DNA of 64,000 nt from CAWCQC01 sp963819905 (GCA_963819905.1 CAWFXP010000009.1:496001-560000), one strand, 5' to 3'; positions 45,846 through 54,588 are shown, counted from the first letter of the stretch. The notes: generated by a model not told the origin, from the letters alone. Numbers and translations are program-made.

Positions 45846-46279
45846 AGCTGCCCCGGGACCGGCACGTGCTTCTCGAGCCGAAGCCACGTCTCGTTGCCGC
45901 GCTCCTCGAGGGCGACCGTGTCGACCACCGCGTCGAGCACGACCCGCAGGCCGATGCCGTCCGCATGCCCCAGCGCGTTGTCGAGCGCCGACACGTCGAC
46001 CGGGCCGAGGAGCACGTCGATCTCCCGAGTCGCGAGGCGCACCTCGAGCGTCGTCTCGGGTGTCGCAAAGAGCCCGTGCTCCCGAAGGATCGATTCGACG
46101 GCCAACTGGAGGTCGTCCAGGCTCTCGTACGAGAGGTCGTTCCGAACTGCGAGACCCCCGACGACGAGCCGTGCGACGTTAACGAACTGCCCGTCGCTCG
46201 GCAGGCTGAGCGCCACCACCTCGGTCGAGATGATGGGCCCGTGCTCCCCTCCCGGCACGAGGGAATCGTCGACGGCCAT
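45842..46279 (-). CDS. Degenerate GHKL anti-sigma-like protein heading the sigB operon
   Basis: A 145-residue protein with the size and helix pattern of an RsbW-like domain but poor ATP-site residues. The N-box position reads LAVESILREHGLF with no Asn, and the DxGxG box is replaced by IDVLLGPVD. Only a G2-like segment (GHADGIGLRVVLDAVVDTVA) is recognisable. AGGAGG precedes the ATG. Co-transcription with sigB suggests a regulatory partner that binds without kinase activity. Role is inference. Confidence 0.72.
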   Translation of the reverse strand: MAVDDSLVPGGEHGPIISTEVVALSLPSDGQFVNVARLVVGGLAVRNDLSYESLDDLQLAVESILREHGLFATPETTLEVRLATREIDVLLGPVDVSALDNALGHADGIGLRVVLDAVVDTVALEERGNETWLRLEKHVPVPGQL

Positions 46280-46287
46280 GCCTCCTC

Positions 46288-46314
46288 CTACCCGCTTGAC
46301 GCCGAAGTCTAACC
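46288..46314 (-). promoter_or_regulatory. Possible SigB-type promoter of the sigB operon
   Basis: On the minus strand GGTTAG, 15 bases, GGGTAG. It ends only 9 bases before the first ATG, so a transcript from it would be almost leaderless. It stands back to back with the promoter at 46320-46346. Autoregulation of sigB is plausible but needs mapping. Confidence 0.35.
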
Positions 46315-46319
46315 CTGGT

Positions 46320-46346
46320 GTTTCGGCTTTCGGCCCGCCCGGGTAT
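46320..46346 (+). promoter_or_regulatory. SigB-type promoter upstream of the basic Rho-N-like protein
   Basis: GTTTCG, 15 bases, GGGTAT, 61 bases before the ATG at 46407. A near-consensus match. Confidence 0.65.
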
Positions 46347-46406
46347 CGGATGGCAGAACTCGGGGTCAACAGATCTCGAAGTAGAGGCGACGCGAGAGGA
46401 GGCCGA

Positions 46407-46754
46407 ATGCCGCCGGCAGGAGTGAAGAAGGGAACGAAGAGAGCCCGCCAGTACGAGCACATCAAGGACGAGCTGAAGGAGCGCGGGACGGGCGAGCGGC
46501 GCGCGGAGGAGATCGCGGCGCGAACCGTGAACAAGGAACGGGCACGCTCGGGCGAGGCGAGGACGAGCTCCCGGCTCTCGAAGGAGGACCTCTCCTCCGG
46601 CAGGCGAGGGGGTCTTCGCTCCGGTAGCAAGCGGGGCAAGGGTCGCACGCGCGACCAGCTCTACAACGAGGCGAAGAGCCTCAACATCGAGGGCCGCTCG
46701 AAGATGAAGAAGGCGGAGCTCCAGCGCGCGATCAGCCGTAAGAAGAGGCGATAG
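46407..46754 (+). CDS. Small basic protein with C-terminal Rho-N/SAP-like helix motif
   Basis: A 115-residue Lys/Arg-rich protein (MPPAGVKKGTKRARQYEHIK, many Arg/Glu). Its last 35 residues have the pattern LYNEAKSLNIEGRSKMKKAE then LQRAI, a Rho-N/SAP-like nucleic-acid-binding helix pair. Relatives are often called plasmid stabilisation proteins without proof. It probably binds DNA or RNA. AGAGGAGG precedes the ATG. The same C-terminal motif ends the Ku protein at 58.2 kb. Confidence 0.78.
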   Translation: MPPAGVKKGTKRARQYEHIKDELKERGTGERRAEEIAARTVNKERARSGEARTSSRLSKEDLSSGRRGGLRSGSKRGKGRTRDQLYNEAKSLNIEGRSKMKKAELQRAISRKKRR

Positions 46755-46756
46755 CG

Positions 46757-47155
46757 GTGGAGCGCGTCCTGATCGTCGCCACGGTTCCCGCTCCCGAGGA
46801 TCATCTTCGCCGGCTCGCGGCGGATGCGGAAGTTCACGTTGTCGCTCCCGCCTCGAACGTTTCTCGCCTCGAGTGGTTGACGAACGACGAGGGCGAGGCA
46901 CGCGACCAGGCCGAGGCAACGGCCGAGGAGACCGCGCAGGCCGCTCGGCCCGGAGCGGCCGCCCTCGACACCGAAGTCGGCGACGTCGACCCGCTGCTGG
47001 CGGCGGAGGACGCGCTTCGGGTCTTCCCAGCTGATTCGATCGTCGTCGTCGTGGCCCCGGAGGACGAGGAGAGCTGGCTCGAGCGCGCGAGCGTCGCGGA
47101 CGGCTTCGAGCGCTTCGGTCTGCCTGTGCGCTACGTTGTCGCACCGGCTCAGTGA
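46757..47155 (+). CDS. Conserved hypothetical protein, possible nucleotide-binding alpha/beta fold
   Basis: A 132-residue acidic protein starting from a GTG two bases after the previous stop. It opens MERVLIVATVPAPEDHLRRL and ends FGLPVRYVVAP with strand-helix alternation, somewhat like a universal-stress fold, but the ATP motif is not seen. The middle (residues 45-85) is Ala/Glu-rich. Probably in one operon with the basic protein upstream. Confidence 0.65.
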   Translation: MERVLIVATVPAPEDHLRRLAADAEVHVVAPASNVSRLEWLTNDEGEARDQAEATAEETAQAARPGAAALDTEVGDVDPLLAAEDALRVFPADSIVVVVAPEDEESWLERASVADGFERFGLPVRYVVAPAQ

Positions 47156-47185
47156 GCTGCTGAGGCTCGGGTTCGACGGGAATAC

Positions 47186-49450
47186 GTGAACGAGATCCTT
47201 CACACCGGGCGACCGGCGGGCGCGTACGCGTGGCTGGTGACCCGGCTGCGCTGGGTGATAGTCCTCGCCTGGGTCGCCGGCGCGGCCGCGGCGACGATCT
47301 ATCTCCCGGCGCTCGGCGAGGCCGGCACGCCGCTCAGCGGTTTGGTGCCCGAGGACGCGGACGCGATCCGCGCTCAGGAGCGAAGCGCCGAGCTCTTCAA
47401 GCTCCCGCTGGTCACGGAGACCGCCGTGGTGCAGCGAAGTCCGTCCGGCCTCTCGAGGGAGGCCCAGGAACGCGTCTTCGAGCGAGCAGCCGCCGTCAAT
47501 CAGGAGCCGCCGCCTCCCGAGGGCATCTCGTTTGCCCTGCCCGTGACGAACACGGAGGGTCTTGTTCCCGGCTCGCGCGAGGAGGGGACGACCGCCATCA
47601 CCTTCCTCTATTTCTCGCCCGACACCGGAACCAGCGACAGGGATGCATTCGCGCACGAGTTCGCCGAGACCGAGGTGGCGGCCGCCGACGACCACCTCGT
47701 CGGCGTCACGGGCGCTCTGCCCGCGCGTCTCGAGGAGTTCCACCGGATCGAGGACGCGTTGCCGATCGTCGAGGGCGTCACAGTCGGGCTGATCGCGCTG
47801 ATCCTGGCGCTGACGTTCCGCTCGGTCGGGGCGCCGCTCGCGACGCTCCTGACGGCGGGCATCGCGTATCTCGTCACCCTACGGGTCGTCGCGTGGCTCG
47901 GCGAGCAGATCGGCGTCGCGGTCCCTCGGGAGATCGAGCCGCTCGTCGTCGTGCTGCTCCTCGGCATCGTCACTGACTACGCGATCTTCTTCCTGTCCGG
48001 TCTGCGCGCCCGAGTTCAGCTCGGCGAGCCCCGGCTCGAGGCGGCGGAGCGCTCGACTGCCCAGTACATCCCGATCGTGTTCACGGCCGGCCTCATCGTT
48101 GCGGCCGGAGCTGCCGCGCTCCTCGCCGGCCGCATCGAGTTCTTCCGGGCGCTCGGCCCGGGTCTCGCGTTGACCGCCCTCATCGGGCTCATCGTCTCGG
48201 TGACCCTGATCCCGGCGCTGATGGCGATCTTCGGCCGTTTGCTCCTCTGGCCCGGCGGCCATACGCCTCTGGTGGAGGAGGAGGCTGTCGAGGAGGCGCC
48301 TGCTGCGTTGCCCGAGCCGGATCGCCGCGGCTGGCGCTTCCGCGTGGCGCACTTCGCGACCTCGCGTCCGGCGGCGCTCCTGATCGTCGTCGTGGTCGGT
48401 GGGGCGCTCCTCGTCGCCGCGAGCGGGCTTCGCGAGATGAACCTCGGGTTCACGAACGTCCAGGGGCTTCCCGGCGACGCCGAGCCCCGCGTCGCGGCCG
48501 AGGCGGCGGCGGAGGGGTTCGCGGCGGGCATCCTGGGGCCGACCGAAGTGATCCTCGAGCGAGAGGGCATCGCGACCGCCCGCGACGGCCTCGTCCGGCT
48601 CGAGGAGCTGATCCAGGAACGCCCGGGCGTCGCAGGTGTCCTCGGGCCAAGGGAGGAGCCGGCGTCGGTGGAGACCGGGGCGGTCGTCGCCGAGAGCGGC
48701 AACGCGGCCCGTCTCGCCGTGATCCTCGACGAGGAGCCGCTCGGCGGGCCGGCGATCGACCGGCTCGAGGCGCTCCAGGAGGCCATGCCCGCCCTGCTGG
48801 CGGAATCCGGGGTCGGAAACGCTCGCGTGAGCTACTCGGGTCAGACGGCGCTGGCGGCGGAAACCGTGTCGGAGACGGTCAGCGACCTGCAACGGATCGC
48901 GATTGCGGGGCTCTGCGTGAACCTGCTGCTCCTGGCGATCTTCCTCCGCTCGCTGGTCGCGCCGCTCTTCCTGCTCGCGGCGAGCGTGCTCGCGGTCGCG
49001 GCGACACTCGGCCTGACCACGTACCTCTTCCAGGACGTTCTCGGCCACGGCGAGGTGACCTACTACGTCCCCTTCGCCGCTGCGGTCCTGCTCGTCGCCC
49101 TCGGCTCGGACTACAACGTCTACGTCGTCGGACAAGTCTGGAGCGAGGGGGCGCGCCGCCCGCTCCGCGAGGCGATCGCCACCGCGGTACCCCGCGCGAG
49201 TCGGACGATCTCGATCGCAGGCATCGCGCTCGCCCTGAGCTTTGCAACCCTCGCGATCGTCCCGCTGCGCTCGTTTCGCGAGCTCGCGTTCACGCTCTGT
49301 GTCGGCGTCCTGATCGACGCGTTCGTCGTGCGTTCGATGCTCGTGCCGGCGCTGATCTCGCTGTTCGGGAACCTGAGCTGGTGGCCGGGCCGCCGTGTTC
49401 GGCGAGGCTCGTCCTCCGAACCGGCGGCCAACGCGCCCGCGATCGAGTAA
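47186..49450 (+). CDS. MMPL-type RND transporter
   Basis: A 754-residue membrane transporter with two homologous halves. Each half has one helix, an extracytoplasmic domain, then five to six helices. The proton-relay Asp-Tyr pairs are present (VTDYAIFFLSGLRAR in the first half, GSDYNVYVVGQVW in the second). MMPL proteins export lipids, siderophores or drugs; the cargo here is unknown. The GTG start is 30 bases after the previous stop, so it may share the SigB-driven transcript starting near 46350. Confidence 0.92.
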   Translation: MNEILHTGRPAGAYAWLVTRLRWVIVLAWVAGAAAATIYLPALGEAGTPLSGLVPEDADAIRAQERSAELFKLPLVTETAVVQRSPSGLSREAQERVFERAAAVNQEPPPPEGISFALPVTNTEGLVPGSREEGTTAITFLYFSPDTGTSDRDAFAHEFAETEVAAADDHLVGVTGALPARLEEFHRIEDALPIVEGVTVGLIALILALTFRSVGAPLATLLTAGIAYLVTLRVVAWLGEQIGVAVPREIEPLVVVLLLGIVTDYAIFFLSGLRARVQLGEPRLEAAERSTAQYIPIVFTAGLIVAAGAAALLAGRIEFFRALGPGLALTALIGLIVSVTLIPALMAIFGRLLLWPGGHTPLVEEEAVEEAPAALPEPDRRGWRFRVAHFATSRPAALLIVVVVGGALLVAASGLREMNLGFTNVQGLPGDAEPRVAAEAAAEGFAAGILGPTEVILEREGIATARDGLVRLEELIQERPGVAGVLGPREEPASVETGAVVAESGNAARLAVILDEEPLGGPAIDRLEALQEAMPALLAESGVGNARVSYSGQTALAAETVSETVSDLQRIAIAGLCVNLLLLAIFLRSLVAPLFLLAASVLAVAATLGLTTYLFQDVLGHGEVTYYVPFAAAVLLVALGSDYNVYVVGQVWSEGARRPLREAIATAVPRASRTISIAGIALALSFATLAIVPLRSFRELAFTLCVGVLIDAFVVRSMLVPALISLFGNLSWWPGRRVRRGSSSEPAANAPAIE

Positions 49451-49460
49451 TCCCGTCCAC

Positions 49461-49483
49461 GGGGCGATCACATTCGCCCCTAC
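49461..49483. repeat. Single palindromic repeat (GGGGCGA...TCGCCCCTAC)
   Basis: GGGGCGA and TCGCCCC pair around TCACAT, ending in CCCTAC as in the other copies of the family. It lies between the convergent MMPL and anti-sigma genes. Confidence 0.55.
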
Positions 49484-49501
49484 CCCCGTCGCTCGCGGCC
49501 G

Positions 49502-49906
49502 CTATGCGTCGTCGAAGATCATGACCATGCGGGTGCCGCCCCCTGGCCGCCTGCTCATCTCGAGATGGCTCGTCAGCGCGCGAATGATCAAGAGCCCTCT
49601 CCCCGCGACGTCGACGAGCGCCGGTGGGACCCCGTCCTGCTCGAGCGAATAGCCGACACCGTCGTCCAGCACCCGAACAACCACGCGTTCACCGTCGCTC
49701 TCGACGGCCAGGGTAAGGGGCCCAGCCTCTCCTGCGTATGCATGGCGCGCGACGTTCCCGCACGCTTCGGTCACCGCCAGCCGCACGTCGTCGATCAGTC
49801 CGTCGCGGTAGCCCTCGTGCCGCAGTGCGTCGGCGACACCGTGCCTGATCGCGCTCAGGCCGGCGGCGTCGGCAGTCGCCTCGAGCTGGAAGACGCTCCT
49901 TGACAT
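49502..49906 (-). CDS. GHKL anti-sigma-like ATP-binding protein
   Basis: A 134-residue RsbW-type protein: N box TEACGNVARHAYAG, G1 VLDDGVGYSL, G2 AGRGLLIIRALTSHLE. ATP-binding residues are intact. It is the last gene of a leftward group with a degenerate relative (49972) and an AI-2E family exporter (50374). Its STAS partner is not adjacent. Confidence 0.88.
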   Translation of the reverse strand: MSRSVFQLEATADAAGLSAIRHGVADALRHEGYRDGLIDDVRLAVTEACGNVARHAYAGEAGPLTLAVESDGERVVVRVLDDGVGYSLEQDGVPPALVDVAGRGLLIIRALTSHLEMSRRPGGGTRMVMIFDDA

Positions 49907-49971
49907 GCCCGTTCCTACTGTGCGGTTACCACGTGCGGGCGCCGCTCAATCCTCGCGGCCGCGATTCGCTA

Positions 49972-50370
49972 CTAGGCGAGGTCGAACACGAGCGTCACCG
50001 CGAGCGTGCCCTCCGAGGCACGAGTGACGTCGACGCGCACGTCCGTGGTCGTCGCGCACAGCAGCCGGAATGCGAGCTGGTGATCGACATCGCTGCCGCG
50101 GACGCCCTCGACGAGGCCGGTGACGACGATCTCGAGAGCCTGCTGGAGCCGCGCGCCGCGTACCGTGATCGTCCGGACCGTCGTCGTCTCGAGCAGCAGC
50201 ATGACGACCTCCGACGTCGCCGCCTGGGCCTGGAAGGAGAGGTCCGCCAGCTCGGGCGAGGACTCCAGCCACTCGCGGAGCGCCGCCCGCAAACGCGCGC
50301 CCGTGTCGGGCAGGGCTCTGAGCTCCACGTGGAAGAGCTCGACTGGTCGCGAGGGCCCGGGCATCGACAC
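49972..50370 (-). CDS. Degenerate GHKL anti-sigma-like protein
   Basis: A 132-residue protein of RsbW-like length (start GTG at 50370; an ATG two codons on is also possible). It keeps the helix pattern (TGARLRAALREWLESSPELA, AQAATSEVVMLLLETT) but has no N-box Asn, no DxGxG and no GxGL motif, so ATP binding is unlikely. It lies 3 bases after the AI-2E family gene and before a canonical anti-sigma gene. It may be a pseudo-kinase partner; this is inference. Confidence 0.65.
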   Translation of the reverse strand: MSMPGPSRPVELFHVELRALPDTGARLRAALREWLESSPELADLSFQAQAATSEVVMLLLETTTVRTITVRGARLQQALEIVVTGLVEGVRGSDVDHQLAFRLLCATTTDVRVDVTRASEGTLAVTLVFDLA

Positions 50371-50373
50371 GGC

Positions 50374-51546
50374 CTAGGACGTGTCGATGCGTTCGGTGTC
50401 CGGGAGCTCGAGCGTCGTCCCGGGCGGCGTGGCGATCATCCGCTCTCGGCGCCATTGGAGCAGCTCGCCGGCGATGACCGAGATGCTTCCCGCGACCGGG
50501 ATGGCGGCGAGCGCACCGAGGACGCCCGCCAGCTCGGCCCCGACGAGCACGGAGATGAGGACCGCGAGCGCCGAGAGCTGGACGCTGCGCCCGTAGACGA
50601 GCGGTTGGAGGACGTGGTTCTCGAACTGCTGGTAGGCGACCAGCACGGCGACGACGATCACGGCCGGCCAGATTCCCTCGGTCAGCGCTACGAGCCCCAC
50701 GATGACCGTCGCCAGCGTGGCGCCGACGAGCGGGATGAGATCGAGCACCGCCACGAGCAGGCCAAGCGGCACCGCGTAGGGCACGCCCACCGCGAACAGC
50801 GTGATGCCGGCGACCACGCCTGCGATCAGACTGATGAGGAGGTTCCCCGTGACGTAGCCGCCGACGGTTCGATAGATGCCGTTGAAGATTCGCTCCCACC
50901 GCGGGCGCGAGCCGTCGGGCACGAACTCGAGGAAGCCCCGCACCCAGCGGGGGCCGTCGAGAAGCATGAAGAAGGTGAGGAAGGCGATCGCGACCGCGCC
51001 GAACACCGTCGAGACGACGGTCTTCGCGACGCCGACGACCGGGGTCGCGAAACCGAGCACCGCCCCCGCACCGTTCCCCTCGATCGCGGAGCGCGCACGC
51101 TCCACGAGCCCGTACTCCCGCTCGAGGAACCCGAGCGGCCCGCGGCCGCGCTCCAGGTCCTCGATCAGATCGGGCACGGATTCGACGAAGTCGACCGTTT
51201 CGTTCACGAGCGGCGGGATGAGCAGAAACCCGAGCCCGGCAAACGCGATCGCGGCCAGGAAGAAGACCACCGTCGCGGACACGCCGCGCGCGGCGCCCCG
51301 TCGGCAGAAGAACTCGACGGCGGGATTGAGCGCCATCGCCACAAAGATCGCAACGAGAACCCAGGTGATCGCCCGCCAGGCCATGAAGCCCAGCGTGAGG
51401 ATCGCGAGCGTCCCCAGGGTGATCGCCAGCACCATGACCACTGTCCGTGGCTGCAGCACGGCGAAGCGGCGATTCCCGATTCCCGATTGTGGTGGTTGTC
51501 GCTCAGCGGAGCCGGGTTGGGCTTCGCCGGGCAATAGCGTGGCCAC
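50374..51546 (-). CDS. AI-2E family (TqsA/PerM-like) membrane transporter
   Basis: A 390-residue protein with about eight helices. Typical segments are VLVAIFVAMALNPAVEFFCR, the amphipathic FVESVPDLIEDLERGRGPLG region, LEFVPDGSRPRWERIFNGIY and VLDLIPLVGATLATVIVGLV with VAYQQFENHVLQPLVYG. Members export autoinducer-2 or act as cation/proton exchangers; which applies is not known. The GTG start is 38 bases after a good SigB-type promoter. Confidence 0.9.
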   Translation of the reverse strand: MATLLPGEAQPGSAERQPPQSGIGNRRFAVLQPRTVVMVLAITLGTLAILTLGFMAWRAITWVLVAIFVAMALNPAVEFFCRRGAARGVSATVVFFLAAIAFAGLGFLLIPPLVNETVDFVESVPDLIEDLERGRGPLGFLEREYGLVERARSAIEGNGAGAVLGFATPVVGVAKTVVSTVFGAVAIAFLTFFMLLDGPRWVRGFLEFVPDGSRPRWERIFNGIYRTVGGYVTGNLLISLIAGVVAGITLFAVGVPYAVPLGLLVAVLDLIPLVGATLATVIVGLVALTEGIWPAVIVVAVLVAYQQFENHVLQPLVYGRSVQLSALAVLISVLVGAELAGVLGALAAIPVAGSISVIAGELLQWRRERMIATPPGTTLELPDTERIDTS

Positions 51547-51583
51547 GGACGCTCCAGGTCGGACGGCTAGGTCAATCCCAGAG

Positions 51584-51609
51584 CTACCCGCACGTCGCCG
51601 CCCGGAAAC
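51584..51609 (-). promoter_or_regulatory. SigB-type promoter upstream of the AI-2E family gene
   Basis: On the minus strand GTTTCC, 14 bases, GGGTAG, 37 bases before the GTG start at 51546. Confidence 0.6.
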
Positions 51610-51643
51610 CCGCGGGCGGGCCGAGTAACCCGTCTAACCGTGT

Positions 51644-51970
51644 CTAGGAGCGCTGATCCTCTTCCAGCGCGATCTCGCCGGCTTCGCCGTGCTTGCGGAC
51701 CACGGTGAACCGCTCGTTCGAGCTGACGACCGTCTCGACGTCCGGCACAACGTGTCCGGGAAAGACGAGGAACGTGGTCGGACCTCGGCGGACGGCGGCG
51801 TACTCCGTCTCGGTCAGCCGGACTCGCACCGTGCAGTCCGCGTCACCGCATTCGCAGACGAACTCGACGAGTCGACCCGGCGGCTCGTCCGACACGTCCT
51901 CGATCTGCTCGTTCAGCTTGCGGAAGAACGCCTCGTTCTCGCCGATGCGCTGCTCTCGGTTGCTCACCAT
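51644..51970 (-). CDS. Conserved hypothetical protein with CxCxxxxC motif
   Basis: A 108-residue acidic protein. Central FVCECGDADCTVRVRLTETE could bind a metal; it is followed by EYAAVRRGPTTFLVFPGHVV. The same motif is found in short actinobacterial proteins next to anti-sigma genes. Its start overlaps the end of the phosphatase gene by 7 bases, so it is co-translated with the sensor phosphatase. Confidence 0.75.
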   Translation of the reverse strand: MVSNREQRIGENEAFFRKLNEQIEDVSDEPPGRLVEFVCECGDADCTVRVRLTETEYAAVRRGPTTFLVFPGHVVPDVETVVSSNERFTVVRKHGEAGEIALEEDQRS

Positions 51971-54492
51971 TTCTCCGCCCGCTCGAGGTGCCTGTGCATT
52001 CGTACCTCGGTGCCGTCCTTGTCGCTGACGATCTCGACGCGGTCGACCAGAGCCTCGATCAACGCGAGCCCGCGACCCCGGTCTTCCGCCGGCGGCTCGT
52101 CGCTCCAGCGTCCGTGATCCCGGACGACGATCTCTGCTCCGTCGTCCTGTCGCCGGGCCTGAATCGCGAACGTTCGCGAGCCCGAGTGCTCGATCGCGTT
52201 CTCGCACGCTTCGCCGGCGGCGACGAGGACGTCGCTCGCCTCTGCATCGGTTGCGCCGAGCGTGCGGAGCCACGTACGCAGCTCGCCCCGTACCGAGGCG
52301 AGTGCCTGCGGATCGCTCGCGACTTCGAGCTCGACCCTGTCCAGGGCACGAAGCGCGATGATCGCGACGTCGTCTCCCCGGCCCTCGCTTCCGACCATGG
52401 CCGAGACCAGCCTCGAGACCGCATCCTCGAACGGCCTGAGCACCTGCTCCGACTCGCGTCGTAGGCGCTCGAGCCCTTCGTCGAGCGACCGCGTCCGCTC
52501 CTCGACCAGGCCGTCCGTGTACAGGAGCAACGTGCCCCCGGACTCGAGGGTCGTCGAGGCTTCGCTGAAGGCCGGATCGGCGAGCGCCCCGAGCGGCACC
52601 GAGGGTGGGGCATCGACGAACGAGGCGACGCCGTCCGCGCGGACGAGCAGCGGCGGCGGGTGACCTGCGTTCGCGATCTGCAGGGTGCCGGAGCGGGGGT
52701 CATAGATCGCGACGAGCAGCGTCGCGAAGCGCTCCTGCATCTCGTCGACCAGGCGGTTCAGCCTGCGCAGCGCGGCCGCGGGTGAGAGCCCCTCGAAGAG
52801 GAGCGCCCGAAGGGCGTTGCGAAGCTGAGACATCGTCGACGCGGCGCGCAGGCCGCGGCCGACGACGTCACCGATCGAGAGCGCGACCCGTCCGTCGGAC
52901 AGCGTGAACGCGTCGTACCAGTCGCCGCCGACCTCGAGCCCGGGGTTGCCGGCCAGGTAGCGGGCTGCGAGCGCGACGCCCGGAACCTGCGGCAGATGCT
53001 GCGGCAGCATGCTCCGCTGGAGGGTGGCGGCAATCACGTGCTCGCGCTCGAAGAGCTGCGCGCGCTCGAGCGCCTGGCCGCACTGCTCGGCGACGGCCTG
53101 CACGAACGTACGATCGTCGACGTCGAATCGCCTCGGTTGACGCGCACCGAAGAACAGGACGCCGAGCGGCGTCCGGGAGACGACGAGCGGGAGCGACACC
53201 CAGACCTCGTCGCCGCTCGCCTCCACATGCGCGGCCAGGTCCGGATAGCGCTCGAGAATCTGCGCGGCGGACTCCAGGAAGATGGCCTCCCGCCGGCGGA
53301 CGGCCTGCGCGATCGGGATCTCGAGGTTCACGCTGAATCGCTCCCAGGGATCCATGATCCGCTCCGTATACCCCCGATAACCGGCGGTTTCGAGCATGAC
53401 GCCGCTCTCGTCGAGCAGCGCGATGACCGCGGAATCGGTCTCGGCTGCCGCCATCCCCTGCTCGAGCGCCACCTCGGTGACCTCGGCAGGGGTGAGGGCC
53501 CCGGACAGCGCCGAGGTGAGCGCGTGTAGACGTTCGATCTGGTTTCGCGCCAGCCGCTCGGCGTCGAGCAGAAGCACGTTCTCGATCGCGAGCGCCGTCC
53601 GCCTCGCCAGGTCGTTCGCCAGGGCGACCTCGCCCGGTCCGAGGATGCGCCCGGACTCGGCCGTCGCGAGGAGTACGGCGCCGTACACGCGCTCCCGTCC
53701 CGGAAGCGGCGCGACCGCAGCGCTGCGAAGGCCGAGCTCCTCCAGCAGTGCAAGATGCTGTTCGTCCCGCGCCATTGCTTCGAGGACCGGGCGGTCGATC
53801 ACTCCGAGCAGTTGGGTACGGCCGGCCGCGATCGCCCGCGTCACCGGGTCGTCGCGGCTCAGGTCGAGCGGATAGAGGGCGCGAAGGCGCTCGCCGAGCG
53901 GAGCCCGCTCAGGGTCGGCGCCCGCCGAGGCGCCGAGCGTGCCGATTCCCTCGTCGTCGACCAGCTCGATGAAGCACCAGTCGGCCAGGCGCGGCACGGC
54001 CAGACGAGCCAGCTCGCGGAGCATCGCCTCGACGTCGAGCCCCTCGCCGAGGATGTCGCCGGCCTCGACGAGGAAGTTCGAGCGCTCGTTCGCGAGCTTG
54101 CGGCCCGAGAGGTCGACGACCGAGCACGCCCAGCGAAACGGCGATCGCTCGAGGAGCACGCCGCCGACGAGGACCGGCACCCGGCTCCCGTCCTTGCGGA
54201 CGTACTCCTTCTCGAAGGGAGTCAGCGCACCGCGCTCGAGCAGCTCCGCCGTCCTCGTGCGGTCGAGCTCCGCGTACTCCGGCGGGGTCATGGCCTGCCA
54301 GTCGACGAGACCGCGTTCGAGATCGTCGCGGCTGTACCCGACCATCTCGAGGAACTGGTCGTTCGCCTCGATGACGAGGCCGTCTTCGCCGCTCATGATG
54401 CCGATGGCGCTCGCGTCGCTCAGGCGCTCGAGCAGGTGCGTGTCGAGATCCGGCACCGAGCCGTATGCCCCCGCCGCCGGTCCACCCGTCAC
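51964..54492 (-). CDS. PAS-GAF-GAF-SpoIIE phosphatase with C-terminal GHKL domain
   Basis: An 842-residue cytoplasmic two-headed regulator. A PAS domain (about 15-140), two GAF domains (about 145-310 and 320-480), a PP2C/SpoIIE domain (about 495-700; EVGGDWYDAF, SIGDVVGRG, LLYTDGLVEE, GDDVAIIAL) and a GHKL domain (about 710-842; N box AAGEACENAIEHSGSR, G2 GRGLALIEALVDRV). The G1 box reads VRDHGRWSD, weaker than usual. It joins the phosphatase and a kinase/anti-sigma in one chain, so the net effect on SigB could go either way. The GTG start fixes a short N-terminus before the PAS domain. Confidence 0.92.
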   Translation of the reverse strand: MTGGPAAGAYGSVPDLDTHLLERLSDASAIGIMSGEDGLVIEANDQFLEMVGYSRDDLERGLVDWQAMTPPEYAELDRTRTAELLERGALTPFEKEYVRKDGSRVPVLVGGVLLERSPFRWACSVVDLSGRKLANERSNFLVEAGDILGEGLDVEAMLRELARLAVPRLADWCFIELVDDEGIGTLGASAGADPERAPLGERLRALYPLDLSRDDPVTRAIAAGRTQLLGVIDRPVLEAMARDEQHLALLEELGLRSAAVAPLPGRERVYGAVLLATAESGRILGPGEVALANDLARRTALAIENVLLLDAERLARNQIERLHALTSALSGALTPAEVTEVALEQGMAAAETDSAVIALLDESGVMLETAGYRGYTERIMDPWERFSVNLEIPIAQAVRRREAIFLESAAQILERYPDLAAHVEASGDEVWVSLPLVVSRTPLGVLFFGARQPRRFDVDDRTFVQAVAEQCGQALERAQLFEREHVIAATLQRSMLPQHLPQVPGVALAARYLAGNPGLEVGGDWYDAFTLSDGRVALSIGDVVGRGLRAASTMSQLRNALRALLFEGLSPAAALRRLNRLVDEMQERFATLLVAIYDPRSGTLQIANAGHPPPLLVRADGVASFVDAPPSVPLGALADPAFSEASTTLESGGTLLLYTDGLVEERTRSLDEGLERLRRESEQVLRPFEDAVSRLVSAMVGSEGRGDDVAIIALRALDRVELEVASDPQALASVRGELRTWLRTLGATDAEASDVLVAAGEACENAIEHSGSRTFAIQARRQDDGAEIVVRDHGRWSDEPPAEDRGRGLALIEALVDRVEIVSDKDGTEVRMHRHLERAEKW

Positions 54493-54531
54493 CCTGCGAA
54501 TGGTACTTCGCCGCGGCCGCGGCTTCCGGCG

Positions 54532-54557
54532 GTTTGGGCGGGGCCTCGCCCGGGAAT
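54532..54557 (+). promoter_or_regulatory. SigB-type promoter upstream of the DUF6458 gene
   Basis: GTTTGG, 14 bases, GGGAAT, 32 bases before the ATG at 54589. Confidence 0.6.
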
Positions 54558-54588
54558 CCACTCGACGTCCGAATGAAGGGAGATCGAG

